64,000 nucleotides of DNA, from the IMG/VR virus record IMGVR_UViG_3300031566_000014, positions 1-64,000 of that record; one strand, written 5' to 3'. Shown piece by piece: positions 27,578-34,896 of the stretch (the stretch's first letter is position 1; every line of letters starts with the position of its first letter). Under the pieces are notes generated by a model that saw only the letters and a program-made list of their open reading frames with translations, had not been told where the DNA came from and made no database searches. The position numbers and the translations under genes were made by a program. The stretch comes from a virus.

Positions 27578-27941
27578 GGTCAAGTTGCTTCGCTTCGTCA
27601 ATGAGGGCGGCCTGGACGTGTGGCTGCCCGGCACCGAGGGCCTGTGCGAGTGGAGGCGGGTCGTGCATGCGCGACGCTTCATTGTCCAAGACGGTCAACC
27701 TACAATTACGGTAGAAGAGGACATTCTAGGAACTCCGAAACTGTTCATCATCCGCGGCCTCGGCCCGCGCGAGGACGACGCCCTGTGCCTGCCCGTTGTA
27801 CGGCGCGAGGACGGCACGCTCGAAGCGGACACCTCGCAGGGTGCCGCTGGCCAGGTGAAGTCCTGCCGTGAGCTTCCTGCGGGCTACTGGACGTTCATCC
27901 GCCCGCTGCAAGAGGGCGACCCCGAGATTCCAGGAGCGTGA
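27570..27941 (+). CDS. Hypothetical protein, 123 aa
   Basis: ATG at 27570. Beta-rich (MARVKLLRFVNEGGLDVWLP, GQPTITVEEDILGTPKLFII) with an aromatic end (CRELPAGYWTFIRPLQEGDP). No Cys cluster or membrane segment. Function unknown. Confidence 0.75.
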   Translation: MARVKLLRFVNEGGLDVWLPGTEGLCEWRRVVHARRFIVQDGQPTITVEEDILGTPKLFIIRGLGPREDDALCLPVVRREDGTLEADTSQGAAGQVKSCRELPAGYWTFIRPLQEGDPEIPGA

Positions 27942-27943
27942 CA

Positions 27944-28120
27944 ATGAACCCTGACTGCCTGACGCGATCCGAGAAGGACGCTTTGCGGCGCGGCGAACCG
28001 GTGCAGGTGGGCAATCACAGATACCTGCTCTGCCCCCAGTGCGGGAAGATCGTCTGCATGACGAAGCGCCTGTTCGGCGCGCTGCATGTGTGTACTGGTC
28101 GCAAGATTCCGGGGGCCTAG
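27944..28120 (+). CDS. Zinc-ribbon protein, 58 aa
   Basis: ATG at 27944, eight bases after AGGAG; a GTG six bases earlier overlaps the upstream stop. MNPDCLTRSEKDALRRGEPV, then CPQCGKIVCMTKRLFGALHV with a final C: CxxC...C...H-C, a compact ribbon. Function unknown. Confidence 0.74.
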   Translation: MNPDCLTRSEKDALRRGEPVQVGNHRYLLCPQCGKIVCMTKRLFGALHVCTGRKIPGA

Positions 28121-28148
28121 CATTCACGGGGAGGGAAAGGAGAAAGTG

Positions 28149-28367
28149 ATGATCTTTGAGATTGGTGACGTTGTAGTGCTCAAGAGCGGCGGCTCGCTGA
28201 TGACGGTAGCTGAACAAGAGCAAGTTGACGGCAGAGCCATCAAGTGTGTGTGGTTCGTCGGTAGCTACCTCCTGAGCAACACATTTCGCAACGAGTCGCT
28301 GAGAAAGGCGACTGACGCAGAGATGGCGCAGATAGTGGGTTGTGGCAAGGCCTCGCCAGAGTCTTGA
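28149..28367 (+). CDS. YodC-like/DUF2158 small protein, 72 aa
   Basis: ATG at 28149 after GGAAAGGAG. FEIGDVVVLKSGGSLMTVAE followed by KCVWFVG is the DUF2158 (YodC-like) signature: a five-stranded barrel found in many bacteria and phages, function not established. The tail (LRKATDAEMAQIVGCG) is helical. The stop lies inside the -35 of the 21-bp repeat just before the tRNA. Confidence 0.8.
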   Translation: MIFEIGDVVVLKSGGSLMTVAEQEQVDGRAIKCVWFVGSYLLSNTFRNESLRKATDAEMAQIVGCGKASPES

Positions 28368-28371
28368 CAAG
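28351..28371 (+). repeat. 21-bp direct repeat, copy 1 (upstream of tRNA)
   Basis: Identical to 28458-28478; includes GCCAGAGTCTTGACAAG. This copy has the TTGACA but no -10 at the right place, because the tRNA follows. It is also the 3' end of the DUF2158 gene. Confidence 0.9.
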
Positions 28372-28375
28372 CCCG

Positions 28376-28449
28376 CGCCGGGTAGCTCAGCGGTAGAGCA
28401 AGAAGCCTCATAAGCTTACGCGCAGGTTCGATTCCTGCCCCGGCGGCCA
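28376..28449 (+). tRNA. tRNA with CAT anticodon (Met or Ile)
   Basis: Acceptor CGCCGGG/CCCGGCG (7 bp), D-arm GCTC-AGCGGTA-GAGC, anticodon loop CTCATAA (T33, CAT, A37) on a four-base-pair stem AAGC/GCTT with a mismatched fifth pair, T-arm GCAGG-TTCGATT-CCTGC, discriminator G and encoded CCA. No initiator-type GGG/CCC anticodon stem pairs, so elongator Met or lysidine-type Ile. One extra base between D- and anticodon stems makes it slightly irregular. Confidence 0.8.
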
Positions 28450-28457
28450 TCTGCCGC

Positions 28458-28478
28458 CCTCGCCAGAGTCTTGACAAG
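28458..28478 (+). repeat. 21-bp direct repeat, copy 2 (downstream of tRNA)
   Basis: Second perfect copy, 107 bases after the first. Here TTGACA is followed by a correctly spaced TAGAAT, so this copy forms a working promoter. Confidence 0.9.
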
Positions 28479-28499
28479 GCCGCGCTGAGGCGGTAGAAT
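28471..28499 (+). promoter_or_regulatory. Rightward promoter
   Basis: TTGACA (28471-28476), 17 bases, TAGAAT (28494-28499). Starts about 30 bases before the first of three related hairpins. Confidence 0.75.
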
Positions 28500-28528
28500 T
28501 AGTAGAGCAGCCCAGCTCTATCCATGCT

Positions 28529-28562
28529 GGCGCCCTCGCTTCGGCGGGGGCGTCGGCATGTC
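28529..28562 (+). repeat. GCCCTCG hairpin element, copy 1
   Basis: CGCCCTCGC-TTCG-GCGGGGGCG stem (one G-U pair) with a TTCG tetraloop, then the conserved tail CGTCGGCATGTC. Lacks the AGGGGAGCGCGAAAGGAG extension found in the other two copies and is not followed directly by a gene. Confidence 0.65.
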
Positions 28563-28660
28563 CGCCCCGCCTTGTCAGATTCCTCCGACATTTCGGCCCG
28601 CCGAGTCCGCTCCGCCGGACTCCGCGCGTGATGCAGATTGCAAATTGCAACAAATTTCTC

Positions 28661-28689
28661 TTGCAATATGCACGATGGCGGGCCATACT
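28661..28689 (+). promoter_or_regulatory. Rightward promoter with adjoining palindrome
   Basis: TTGCAA (28661-28666), 17 bases, CATACT (28684-28689). Immediately downstream is the perfect 12-bp palindrome ACCACTGGTGGT (28692-28703), and upstream the TTGCAA motif is repeated in both orientations (ATTGCAAATTGCAAC). The palindrome overlaps the expected start point, the normal position for a repressor operator. Confidence 0.55.
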
Positions 28690-28737
28690 ATACCACTGGT
28701 GGTGGATACTACGCCCTGAGCGCCCAAGAGGGAAGCA

Positions 28738-29127
28738 ATGCCAGAGGCGAGCGTCTACGAGGCAATGCGGTGTCTCATCTGCACCCGCGAGCTTGACGGC
28801 CTCGAAAACCTGTCGCTCTACGGGCGGCGGAACATCACGGATCACTGGCTCCCTGGAATATGTGTGTTTTGTGCCCCACGGCTGCATAGGGCGTGGCGAA
28901 AGCCGAAAATGACACCACGGAGCGGGGGGCCGCGCGAGCCATTGAGCGGGCTTCTGCGGCGGTGCGGGTGCGGGGCGATCCTTCGCAAGTGGCGGAAGAA
29001 GTGCAACGTGTGCGCGGGCGTGGCACGCAAGGCGACGTATCGTGCCGCGAACGCCCGACGGAAGCGGGGTACAACAAAACCTTTCCGCCGCCGGCGGCAC
29101 GCGCGGAAAAGTCACGCAGCAGGGTAG
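28738..29127 (+). CDS. Basic zinc-finger protein, 129 aa
   Basis: ATG at 28738 after AGAGGGAAGC. CLICTRELDGLENLSLYGRR and then CVFCAPRLHRAWRK form one ribbon (CxxC pairs about 30 apart). A second cluster, RCGCGAILRKWRKKCNVC, follows, and the C-terminus is extremely basic (ANARRKRGTTKPFRRRRHAR). Likely binds nucleic acid. The last ten bases lie inside the next tRNA. Confidence 0.72.
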   Translation: MPEASVYEAMRCLICTRELDGLENLSLYGRRNITDHWLPGICVFCAPRLHRAWRKPKMTPRSGGPREPLSGLLRRCGCGAILRKWRKKCNVCAGVARKATYRAANARRKRGTTKPFRRRRHARKSHAAG

Positions 29128-29193
29128 AGAAGCGGCCTCTCGCCGGCCCCATAAGTCGGAGATACGTGGGTTCGACTCCCACCCCTGCCACCA
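29118..29193 (+). tRNA. tRNA with CAT anticodon, second copy type
   Basis: Acceptor AGCAGGG/CCCTGCC with a mismatch at the first pair (A-C), T8 A9, D-arm GAGA-AGCGGCC-TCTC, anticodon stem CCGGC/GTCGG, loop CCCATAA (CAT, but C at position 33 instead of U), T-arm GTGGG-TTCGACT-CCCAC, discriminator A, encoded CCA. An unpaired 1-72 pair is an initiator trait, yet the stem lacks the initiator GGG/CCC. Overlaps the end of the preceding CDS. Sequence differs from the 28.4 kb tRNA. Confidence 0.75.
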
Positions 29194-29200
29194 TCTACGG

Positions 29201-29254
29201 TGACGCCCTCGCATCCTGCGGGGGCGTTGGCATGTCAGGGGAGCGCGAAAGGAG
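29201..29254 (+). repeat. GCCCTCG hairpin plus ribosome-site element, copy 2
   Basis: ACGCCCTCGC/GCGGGGGCGT stem (10 bp) with a TATCCT-type loop, then GGCATGTCAGGGGAGCGCG and AAAGGAG. Lies eight bases after the tRNA and ends as the ribosome site of the 29.26 kb gene. Confidence 0.75.
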
Positions 29255-29260
29255 CCAAAT

Positions 29261-29563
29261 GTGTCTGACGAACAGGTCGTGTCTGACGAGGAAAAGCTGG
29301 CCGGGTTGGTTGGTTTGACTCGTGACACACTGGAGGATGCCAGGACCATTGAGGAGTTTGGTGAGCGCTTGAGCAAGCATCTCATCCACAAGAGAGCCGA
29401 CGACGAAGTGAGGCCCAGGGTGCGCGGCCATTATCACAACGTCGAGAAGAACGTGAAGGCAATCCACTGTTGCATCAAGCGGGTGTTCTACCAGCTTGGT
29501 GAACTGCTGAATTGCGTCATCCCGGAGATGCAGGACGACCAAGAACCTGCTGCCAAGGGATGA
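29261..29563 (+). CDS. Helical hypothetical protein, 100 aa
   Basis: GTG at 29261 after GAAAGGAGCC. Acidic helix start (MSDEQVVSDEEKLAGLVG), then DTLEDARTIEEFGERLSKHL and VEKNVKAIHCCIKRVFYQLG. Looks like a small all-helical protein. Function unknown; just before packaging genes. Confidence 0.76.
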   Translation: MSDEQVVSDEEKLAGLVGLTRDTLEDARTIEEFGERLSKHLIHKRADDEVRPRVRGHYHNVEKNVKAIHCCIKRVFYQLGELLNCVIPEMQDDQEPAAKG

Positions 29564-29617
29564 GTCCCCGATTGCCTGTGTTGGATTAGCTGACCGCCCA
29601 CGTGGCGGAACAGTACA

Positions 29618-29673
29618 GGCGCCCTCGGCTAGACAGCCGGGGGCGTCGGCATGTCAGGGGAGCGCGAAAGGAG
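29618..29673 (+). repeat. GCCCTCG hairpin plus ribosome-site element, copy 3
   Basis: GCGCCCTCGGCT/AGCCGGGGGCGT stem (12 pairs including G-U) with loop AGAC, then CGTCGGCATGTCAGGGGAGC and GCGAAAGGAG. Identical tail to copy 2; supplies the ribosome site of the 29.68 kb gene. Confidence 0.75.
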
Positions 29674-29679
29674 AAGTCG

Positions 29680-29811
29680 GTGCCTAAGAAGCTGCACGAC
29701 AAGCTAGCGCGCGAGGCCCGCCAGAAGGGCTACACCGGTGAGCGCGCGGACCGCTACATCTACGGCACGATGGAGAACATTGCGAAGGCCAAGAAGCGGA
29801 AGGGCAAGTAG
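29680..29811 (+). CDS. Small basic protein, 43 aa
   Basis: GTG at 29680, six bases after AAGGAGAA. VPKKLHDKLAREARQKGYTG then ERADRYIYGTMENIAKAKKR: the K-L-x-x-A-R-x-K-G-(Y)-T-x-x-R-x-x-R-Y-(I)-Y-G-T pattern common to small phage proteins located next to terminase genes. Probable packaging-associated DNA-binding protein, role unproven. Confidence 0.75.
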   Translation: MPKKLHDKLAREARQKGYTGERADRYIYGTMENIAKAKKRKGK

Positions 29812-29812
29812 C

Positions 29813-30361
29813 ATGGCCCGTCTCAGCCTCCCAGAGCAAGCCTTCCTTCGCAAGCTGGCGCGGATCGACCCGCGCGATCACAAGGCCGTCTACGCTGCCT
29901 ACCGCGAGGCGTTCAAGCTGCCGGAGGACACGCCGGCGGACAAACTGGCTCCGAGCGTCAGGAAGATTCGCGGCAAGTTCGAGGCGTTGGACTTCCTTGA
30001 GAACGAGCGGGCGCGTGCGGAGGAAGGGCAGGCGGCGGCGGCGGCGCGTCAGGACGTGGCTATGTTCGACCGCGACAGAGCGTTGGCGGAGATGGAGCAG
30101 GTGACAATCAATGCCGTCACGGAGAAGTTGCGCGATCCGGAGACGGGAGCGCGCGGCGTTTCGGACCTCGGCGGAACGGCGGTGAAGTTGCTCGCGCGCA
30201 CGAAGCAGGGCAAGTTCGACGCGGCGGTCATCCGCCAGAAGTCGGCGCTCCTTCGCCAGTTGACGGATGCGAAGAAGCAGCGCGACGAGGACGCCGCGCA
30301 TGGCGAGAAGCCGGAAGACCCCCCCATCATCGCACCTGGGCAAGACTATGGCACAGCCTGA
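29813..30361 (+). CDS. Candidate small terminase subunit, 182 aa
   Basis: ATG at 29813, two bases after the previous stop. Helical throughout: MARLSLPEQAFLRKLARIDP, AVYAAYREAFKLPEDTPADK, then a coiled-coil-like ARAEEGQAAAAARQDVAMFD and MEQVTINAVTEKLRDPETGA. The position directly before the large terminase and the helix-turn-helix-like start followed by an oligomerisation helix are how small subunits look. They bind the packaging site. No sequence family is certain. Confidence 0.62.
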   Translation: MARLSLPEQAFLRKLARIDPRDHKAVYAAYREAFKLPEDTPADKLAPSVRKIRGKFEALDFLENERARAEEGQAAAAARQDVAMFDRDRALAEMEQVTINAVTEKLRDPETGARGVSDLGGTAVKLLARTKQGKFDAAVIRQKSALLRQLTDAKKQRDEDAAHGEKPEDPPIIAPGQDYGTA

Positions 30362-32042
30362 AGCTGACGTGCTGGATGCAGAGCTTGAGGGTGACGACCT
30401 CGACGCGCGGATCGCGCGCCTCACACGCGAGCTTCTACTGGACAATCCAGCGGCGGCGCTCAGCGGCTTCGAGCCGTGGAAGTCCCAGCGGCCGTTCTTC
30501 TACGACGACCACATGGTCTGCTACGTGACGGGCGGGAACAAGTCGGGGAAGGACTACATCCTGTGCACGCGGCTGGCGATTGCGGTGACGCGGATCGAAC
30601 CGCTGTCACTGCCCGGTTCGCTGCGGTTCGTTCCTGAAGCGCCCATCTTCTGCCGCTACTATGTGCCCGTGGCGCAGACGTGGGAAAAGAGCATCCTGCC
30701 GATGCTCTTGGAGATGATCCCCGTCGAGTTCCGCAACAGTTCCCGCAGTTCCGATGGCAGCGGCTACAACCAGAAGGACTGCACGGTGCATCTGGTGGAC
30801 GGGGGCTGGATACAGGGCTGCACCTATACGGCGCACAAGCAGGACGAGTCCCGGTCGCAGGCGGTGCGGTTGAATCTGGCGTGTCTGAGCGAAGTTCCGC
30901 CGCAGGACTTGCACGATCAGTTGACGGGTGCCCGCACGATACTTGAGCCTGGTGCGAAGGTATGGGGCGCCATGACGATGGACAAGCGGCTGTCGAAGTA
31001 TCCGATGGGCTGGGTTCGGAAGCGGATCATCATGGGCGGCGACGGCCCGATGGTGACGCGGATGAAGATCAGCACGGTGGAGAACGTGTACGGCATGGCC
31101 GCCTTGTATGAGAAGGCAGGCCAGCCAGAGAAGGCGAAGGCCCTTATCGCAGGTCTTGAGGCGCGGCGCAGGATGCTTCCGCCGCAGGACTACGCGGCGC
31201 AGGTTCTAGGCGAGTGGGCGGGCATGGAGGGCATCGTCTACAACCGATTCGACGAGCACGACAACGCCTATCTGGACGGCGAGGACGTGGACCCGCAGGT
31301 GTGGCGGACGCTGGCCGACAAGGGCTACGGCATCATCGAAGCCGGCTGGGACTACGGGAAGGCGGCACCGACGAGCATCCAGTACTACTTCCTGTGCCGC
31401 GAGGGTGTCGAGGACTTGCAGCTTGTCGAGGGCGACGTGATTCAGTTCGCGGAGTACTACCGGGCGGGCGCGCGGGTGCCCGAGCATTTGCTCAGGGTCA
31501 TCGAGCTTCACAAGCAACTGCGGCCTTCGGCGTACTTCTTCGACCCGCACATGGACGACAGCCAGGACGACGCGCCGAGCGTCATCAAGCAGTACGTCGA
31601 GGCCATGTCGAAGGCGTGCGGCCCGATCAATGTGCATCCTGGCAACAACTCGCCGGGGTCTGTGGACGCTGGCGTCGAGTTCGTGGCCCGGCTTCTGACA
31701 AAGCGTGAGGAGCCGTTTCCGTGGCCGCAACTGCGGGTGGTGGTTCCGCGCTGCCCGAATGCCTGGGAGTCGTACATCTGCTGGGCGCTGGTGAAAGGCG
31801 CGGAGAACATGTCGTCTGGCGAGAAGTACGAGGAGGAGTACAAGCACGCCAACGACTGCACGCGGTACTTCCTGTCGCATCACGGCGAGTTGCGTCCGCC
31901 GGAGCCGGCGTGGGAGCAGCCGCGCCAGCCGCTCGTGTGGCTGATTGACGGCGAGCGGCGGCGGCCGCGCGCCGCGACTCCGAACGGCAGGCTTGCGGCG
32001 CAGATGAATTCCATGGTCGAAGCATACAGGGCGCTGGCATGA
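30348..32042 (+). CDS. terL: Large terminase subunit (packaging ATPase-nuclease)
   Basis: Motor that pumps DNA into the prohead and cuts it. The N-terminal segment FEPWKSQRPFFYDDHMVCYVTGGNKSGKD ends in the Walker A-like GGNKSGKD (residues 62-69). A GYNQKDCTVHLVDGGWIQGCTY strand region and SEVPPQDLHDQL helix follow. The C-terminal RNase H-like nuclease starts with IIEAGWDYG (D335), with further acidic residues in FFDPHMDDSQDD. ATG 30348 overlaps the candidate small subunit by 14 bases; upstream codons are shadow. Length 564 aa is normal. P22/SU10-type headful packaging is plausible but not shown. Confidence 0.88.
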   Translation: MAQPEADVLDAELEGDDLDARIARLTRELLLDNPAAALSGFEPWKSQRPFFYDDHMVCYVTGGNKSGKDYILCTRLAIAVTRIEPLSLPGSLRFVPEAPIFCRYYVPVAQTWEKSILPMLLEMIPVEFRNSSRSSDGSGYNQKDCTVHLVDGGWIQGCTYTAHKQDESRSQAVRLNLACLSEVPPQDLHDQLTGARTILEPGAKVWGAMTMDKRLSKYPMGWVRKRIIMGGDGPMVTRMKISTVENVYGMAALYEKAGQPEKAKALIAGLEARRRMLPPQDYAAQVLGEWAGMEGIVYNRFDEHDNAYLDGEDVDPQVWRTLADKGYGIIEAGWDYGKAAPTSIQYYFLCREGVEDLQLVEGDVIQFAEYYRAGARVPEHLLRVIELHKQLRPSAYFFDPHMDDSQDDAPSVIKQYVEAMSKACGPINVHPGNNSPGSVDAGVEFVARLLTKREEPFPWPQLRVVVPRCPNAWESYICWALVKGAENMSSGEKYEEEYKHANDCTRYFLSHHGELRPPEPAWEQPRQPLVWLIDGERRRPRAATPNGRLAAQMNSMVEAYRALA

Positions 32043-34261
32043 GCTACTTCGATGACAAGGTGTACGACGACGACGGCAAGCTGTCCGCCGAGATACAGCA
32101 GTTCGTGGACGACTCGAAGGCGGCCACGAGCGTCCTGCGCAACGAGGTGTGGCCGCGCGCCTACAAGTACTACCACAACATCCCCGACCCGAGCATGTTC
32201 AAGGGTTCCGACGCGCTTCCCGTGGGCGCCAACAAGTCGCCACTGGACAGTTCGGTGTTCCGCGCGCTCGTTCACCCGCAGGTGGAGAACACCGTGGCGC
32301 GGCTTCGGCCTGCAATCCTGAATGCGGACCCGCCGTGGCGTTGCGTTCCATACATCGACGACGCGGAGTTCTGCGATAAGGACGTGCTGTGGAAGTACGC
32401 CGAGGCGATGCAGCACCTTCTGCACAACCAGTGGCACCGCGACGCGAAGGCCCCGTGGCTCGTTGGCCCGGCGTTGCGCGAGGCGTGCCTGTATGGGACG
32501 TGCGTGCTGCGGGTGGAGTGGATGCGTCGGTTCGCGCCGCGCTGGCGCCAGATTGCCCACGTGGACGGGCAGGCGTACCCAGACGGCGTGCCCGATGACA
32601 TCCGGGAGAAGGGCGGGAAGCGGACGTGGGCATTTGGGAAGCTGACAAGCCGCCGTCCCGTGGAGGACAGGGCGCGGGTGAATATCGTTCCGCTATGGAA
32701 TTGGTTCCCCGATCCCTTTGGGCGCTCAATCGACGGCGAGAACGACACGCAGCCGATCCGTGGGTGCGCGGAAATGCTGATCATACCCGAGGATGGGCTT
32801 GTGGATTGGATTGCCAGTTCGCCACGGCGCGGCTGGAACAAGAAGTTCTTCAAGCGCAGCGGCGAAGTGAACGAGAAGAAGCTGCGGGAGATGCTTGAGC
32901 CGGTTCGTGGCGGCATCACGTCGGACGACGACTGGATCAAGAACCAGCAGGTTGACGTTGGCAAACTCTCGGCGGACGGCTACGGCACGACTTCGGCCAA
33001 CGAGAGGTTGGTGCGCGTCTATGCGTGGAGCGAGAACTGGCCGGAGCCGCGCTACATCCTGTCGGCAGGGAAGCCCGGCGCTGGTCTGACGCTGTTGGAT
33101 GAAAGCGGGCCGCAGCATCCCGGCCTGAATGCGGGCATCGGGTATGTGCTGATCAAACTCATTCCGTTGGCGCACGAACTTTACGGCCTGAGCAAGGTGG
33201 AGCAGATTGCGGGTATCCAGCACGAGATGAACATCCTGGTGAATCTGCGCATTTCGGCTCTGTCGCGCAGCATCAGCGGGATCACGATTATCTCGACGCA
33301 GGGCGGCCTGCACGCAAAAGACTTCCTGGCGCAGGTTGGCGGGTTTGTGGAACTGAATGGCTACTATGACCCGGCGAAGCAGGCTCACCACATCGACTTC
33401 AAGGACCCCAGTTCTAACGTCTACCGCGAGGTAGACGAGTTGCACAATGACGGCACCGTGGCCTTCGGCAATACGGACCCGATGATGGGGAACGCCGGCG
33501 GCGGCGGCGGCCAGATACCCGACACGGCGCGTGGGCTGGGCGTCATCGTGGAGCAGGGCACGGTTCGCCAGACCATGGAAGCGGAGGATGCGGGCCTGTG
33601 CTTCTGCCAGCTTGGCTACAAGCTCAAGGCATTGGACGAGCAGTTTATCACGGCTCCGAAGTACGTTCGGATCGCGGGCAAGAAGGGTGCGGACGCCTGG
33701 GACGTAATTGACCCGGACATGATCGGGACGCGCGTCGAGTTGACATTCGACACGCGCCCCGTCGTTGCGAACCCGGCGCTTGCGGAGCAGAAGTTCGTGA
33801 ACTTCGCGCAGTTGTGGGGAGAGGCTCCGGAGTTCCCGCGCGGGCTTGCGATGCGGGCGCACGCGAAGATGCTGCGGATACCTGACGCCGAGCAGTACGG
33901 CGGCCCGCCGGTGAACGACGCGGAGTGGGAGAACGTCGAGTTCCTTCGCTCGGGGAAGTTCCGTGGCGTGCTGCAGGCTGACGCGCACGACTTCCACCAG
34001 GACGTGATGAGCCGTGCGGAGATCATTCAGGCGGCGCAAACGAAGGGTGCTGAGGCGGTCGCGTCGTGGAACGCCCACTACGAGCAGCACGAGAGTTTCA
34101 AGCAGCAGGGAGCCATGGGCGCTGGCGCAGCCGCTGGCGCAGAGCCGCCGCCCCAACCGCCCGGAGCGCCAGCGCCCGAAGGCCCGCCCGCTGGCGGCGA
34201 ACCGTCGCCGCAGGGCTTGAACATCCCCCTTCCCGAACCCGGCGTTGAAGCCGCCGCCTGA
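32039..34261 (+). CDS. Portal protein
   Basis: Ring at the capsid vertex through which DNA passes. ATG at 32039 overlaps the terminase stop (ATGA). 740 aa, the upper range for P22-like portals (about 700). Opening YDDDGKLSAEIQQFVDDSKA with SVLRNEVWPRAYKYYHN, then the wing region with ALVHPQVENTVARLRPAILN, PLWNWFPDPF and a clip/stem section containing GVIVEQGTVRQTMEAEDAGL. The C-terminal 55 residues are Pro/Ala/Gly-rich and probably disordered. Position between terminase and scaffold/capsid supports the call. Confidence 0.85.
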   Translation: MSYFDDKVYDDDGKLSAEIQQFVDDSKAATSVLRNEVWPRAYKYYHNIPDPSMFKGSDALPVGANKSPLDSSVFRALVHPQVENTVARLRPAILNADPPWRCVPYIDDAEFCDKDVLWKYAEAMQHLLHNQWHRDAKAPWLVGPALREACLYGTCVLRVEWMRRFAPRWRQIAHVDGQAYPDGVPDDIREKGGKRTWAFGKLTSRRPVEDRARVNIVPLWNWFPDPFGRSIDGENDTQPIRGCAEMLIIPEDGLVDWIASSPRRGWNKKFFKRSGEVNEKKLREMLEPVRGGITSDDDWIKNQQVDVGKLSADGYGTTSANERLVRVYAWSENWPEPRYILSAGKPGAGLTLLDESGPQHPGLNAGIGYVLIKLIPLAHELYGLSKVEQIAGIQHEMNILVNLRISALSRSISGITIISTQGGLHAKDFLAQVGGFVELNGYYDPAKQAHHIDFKDPSSNVYREVDELHNDGTVAFGNTDPMMGNAGGGGGQIPDTARGLGVIVEQGTVRQTMEAEDAGLCFCQLGYKLKALDEQFITAPKYVRIAGKKGADAWDVIDPDMIGTRVELTFDTRPVVANPALAEQKFVNFAQLWGEAPEFPRGLAMRAHAKMLRIPDAEQYGGPPVNDAEWENVEFLRSGKFRGVLQADAHDFHQDVMSRAEIIQAAQTKGAEAVASWNAHYEQHESFKQQGAMGAGAAAGAEPPPQPPGAPAPEGPPAGGEPSPQGLNIPLPEPGVEAAA

Positions 34262-34272
34262 GAGGAGACCCG

Positions 34273-34896
34273 ATGACGCGCGTGAGTGCTCTGCCGGAGC
34301 CGCTTCCGTTCCGCGAGATGATCCCTGAGTTGGCCGTTCGCGTCGCGGACGAGTGCAAGGCTCTGCGGAAGTTCTTCGAGAGTCCGCTGTGGGCGGGCCT
34401 CAACGACCTGTTGCAGTCGCATCGGCAGGCGCTTCGTGGGCAGATGCTCACGACCTCGGAGGACTCCGAGTTGCTGGCGCAGCAGATCGGCGTGCTGGTC
34501 TGCGAGTTGCCGGGCCGTATCGCGGCGGAGCGTCTCGGGTTGGAGGGAGTTGCCGACGACGAGACGCAGCATCGCCAGTTGAATCGCTCGGTGACATTCG
34601 AGACGGAGCAGGCCGCAGATGCCGCTATCGCGCGTGGGCAGACTGCGGTAGAGGCCGTGGGGTCGGACGGGTACGCCGTGTGGGCGCGAATGATGACGGC
34701 GCTGACGTGGGCGCACTACTTGGCGCTGACGTGGTGCCAGCCGTCGGAACGCGCCGTTCACCAGGCGTGGATACGCGAAGTGAAGCACATGTTCGACCGC
34801 ATACAGGACACAATTGACCTCGGCATTGTAGCCGAGGAGTTCCGAGAGAGGCAAGTGAAGGAGCAGATCGCAAAGGAGAAGGGCAATGGCAGATGA
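34273..34896 (+). CDS. Hypothetical head-module protein, 207 aa
   Basis: ATG at 34273 after AGGAGACCCG. Mostly helical (MIPELAVRVADECKALRKFF, ADNITTxxx-like stretches absent), with FETEQAADAAIARGQTAVEA and HMFDRIQDTIDLGIVAEEFR. Lies between portal and scaffold; may be a minor head protein or assembly factor. No family recognised. Overlaps the scaffold gene by 11 bases. Confidence 0.75.
   Translation: MTRVSALPEPLPFREMIPELAVRVADECKALRKFFESPLWAGLNDLLQSHRQALRGQMLTTSEDSELLAQQIGVLVCELPGRIAAERLGLEGVADDETQHRQLNRSVTFETEQAADAAIARGQTAVEAVGSDGYAVWARMMTALTWAHYLALTWCQPSERAVHQAWIREVKHMFDRIQDTIDLGIVAEEFRERQVKEQIAKEKGNGR

Noticed and set aside
32726-34156. 476-codon open frame on the minus strand
   Set aside because: Antisense shadow of the portal gene in GC-rich DNA.
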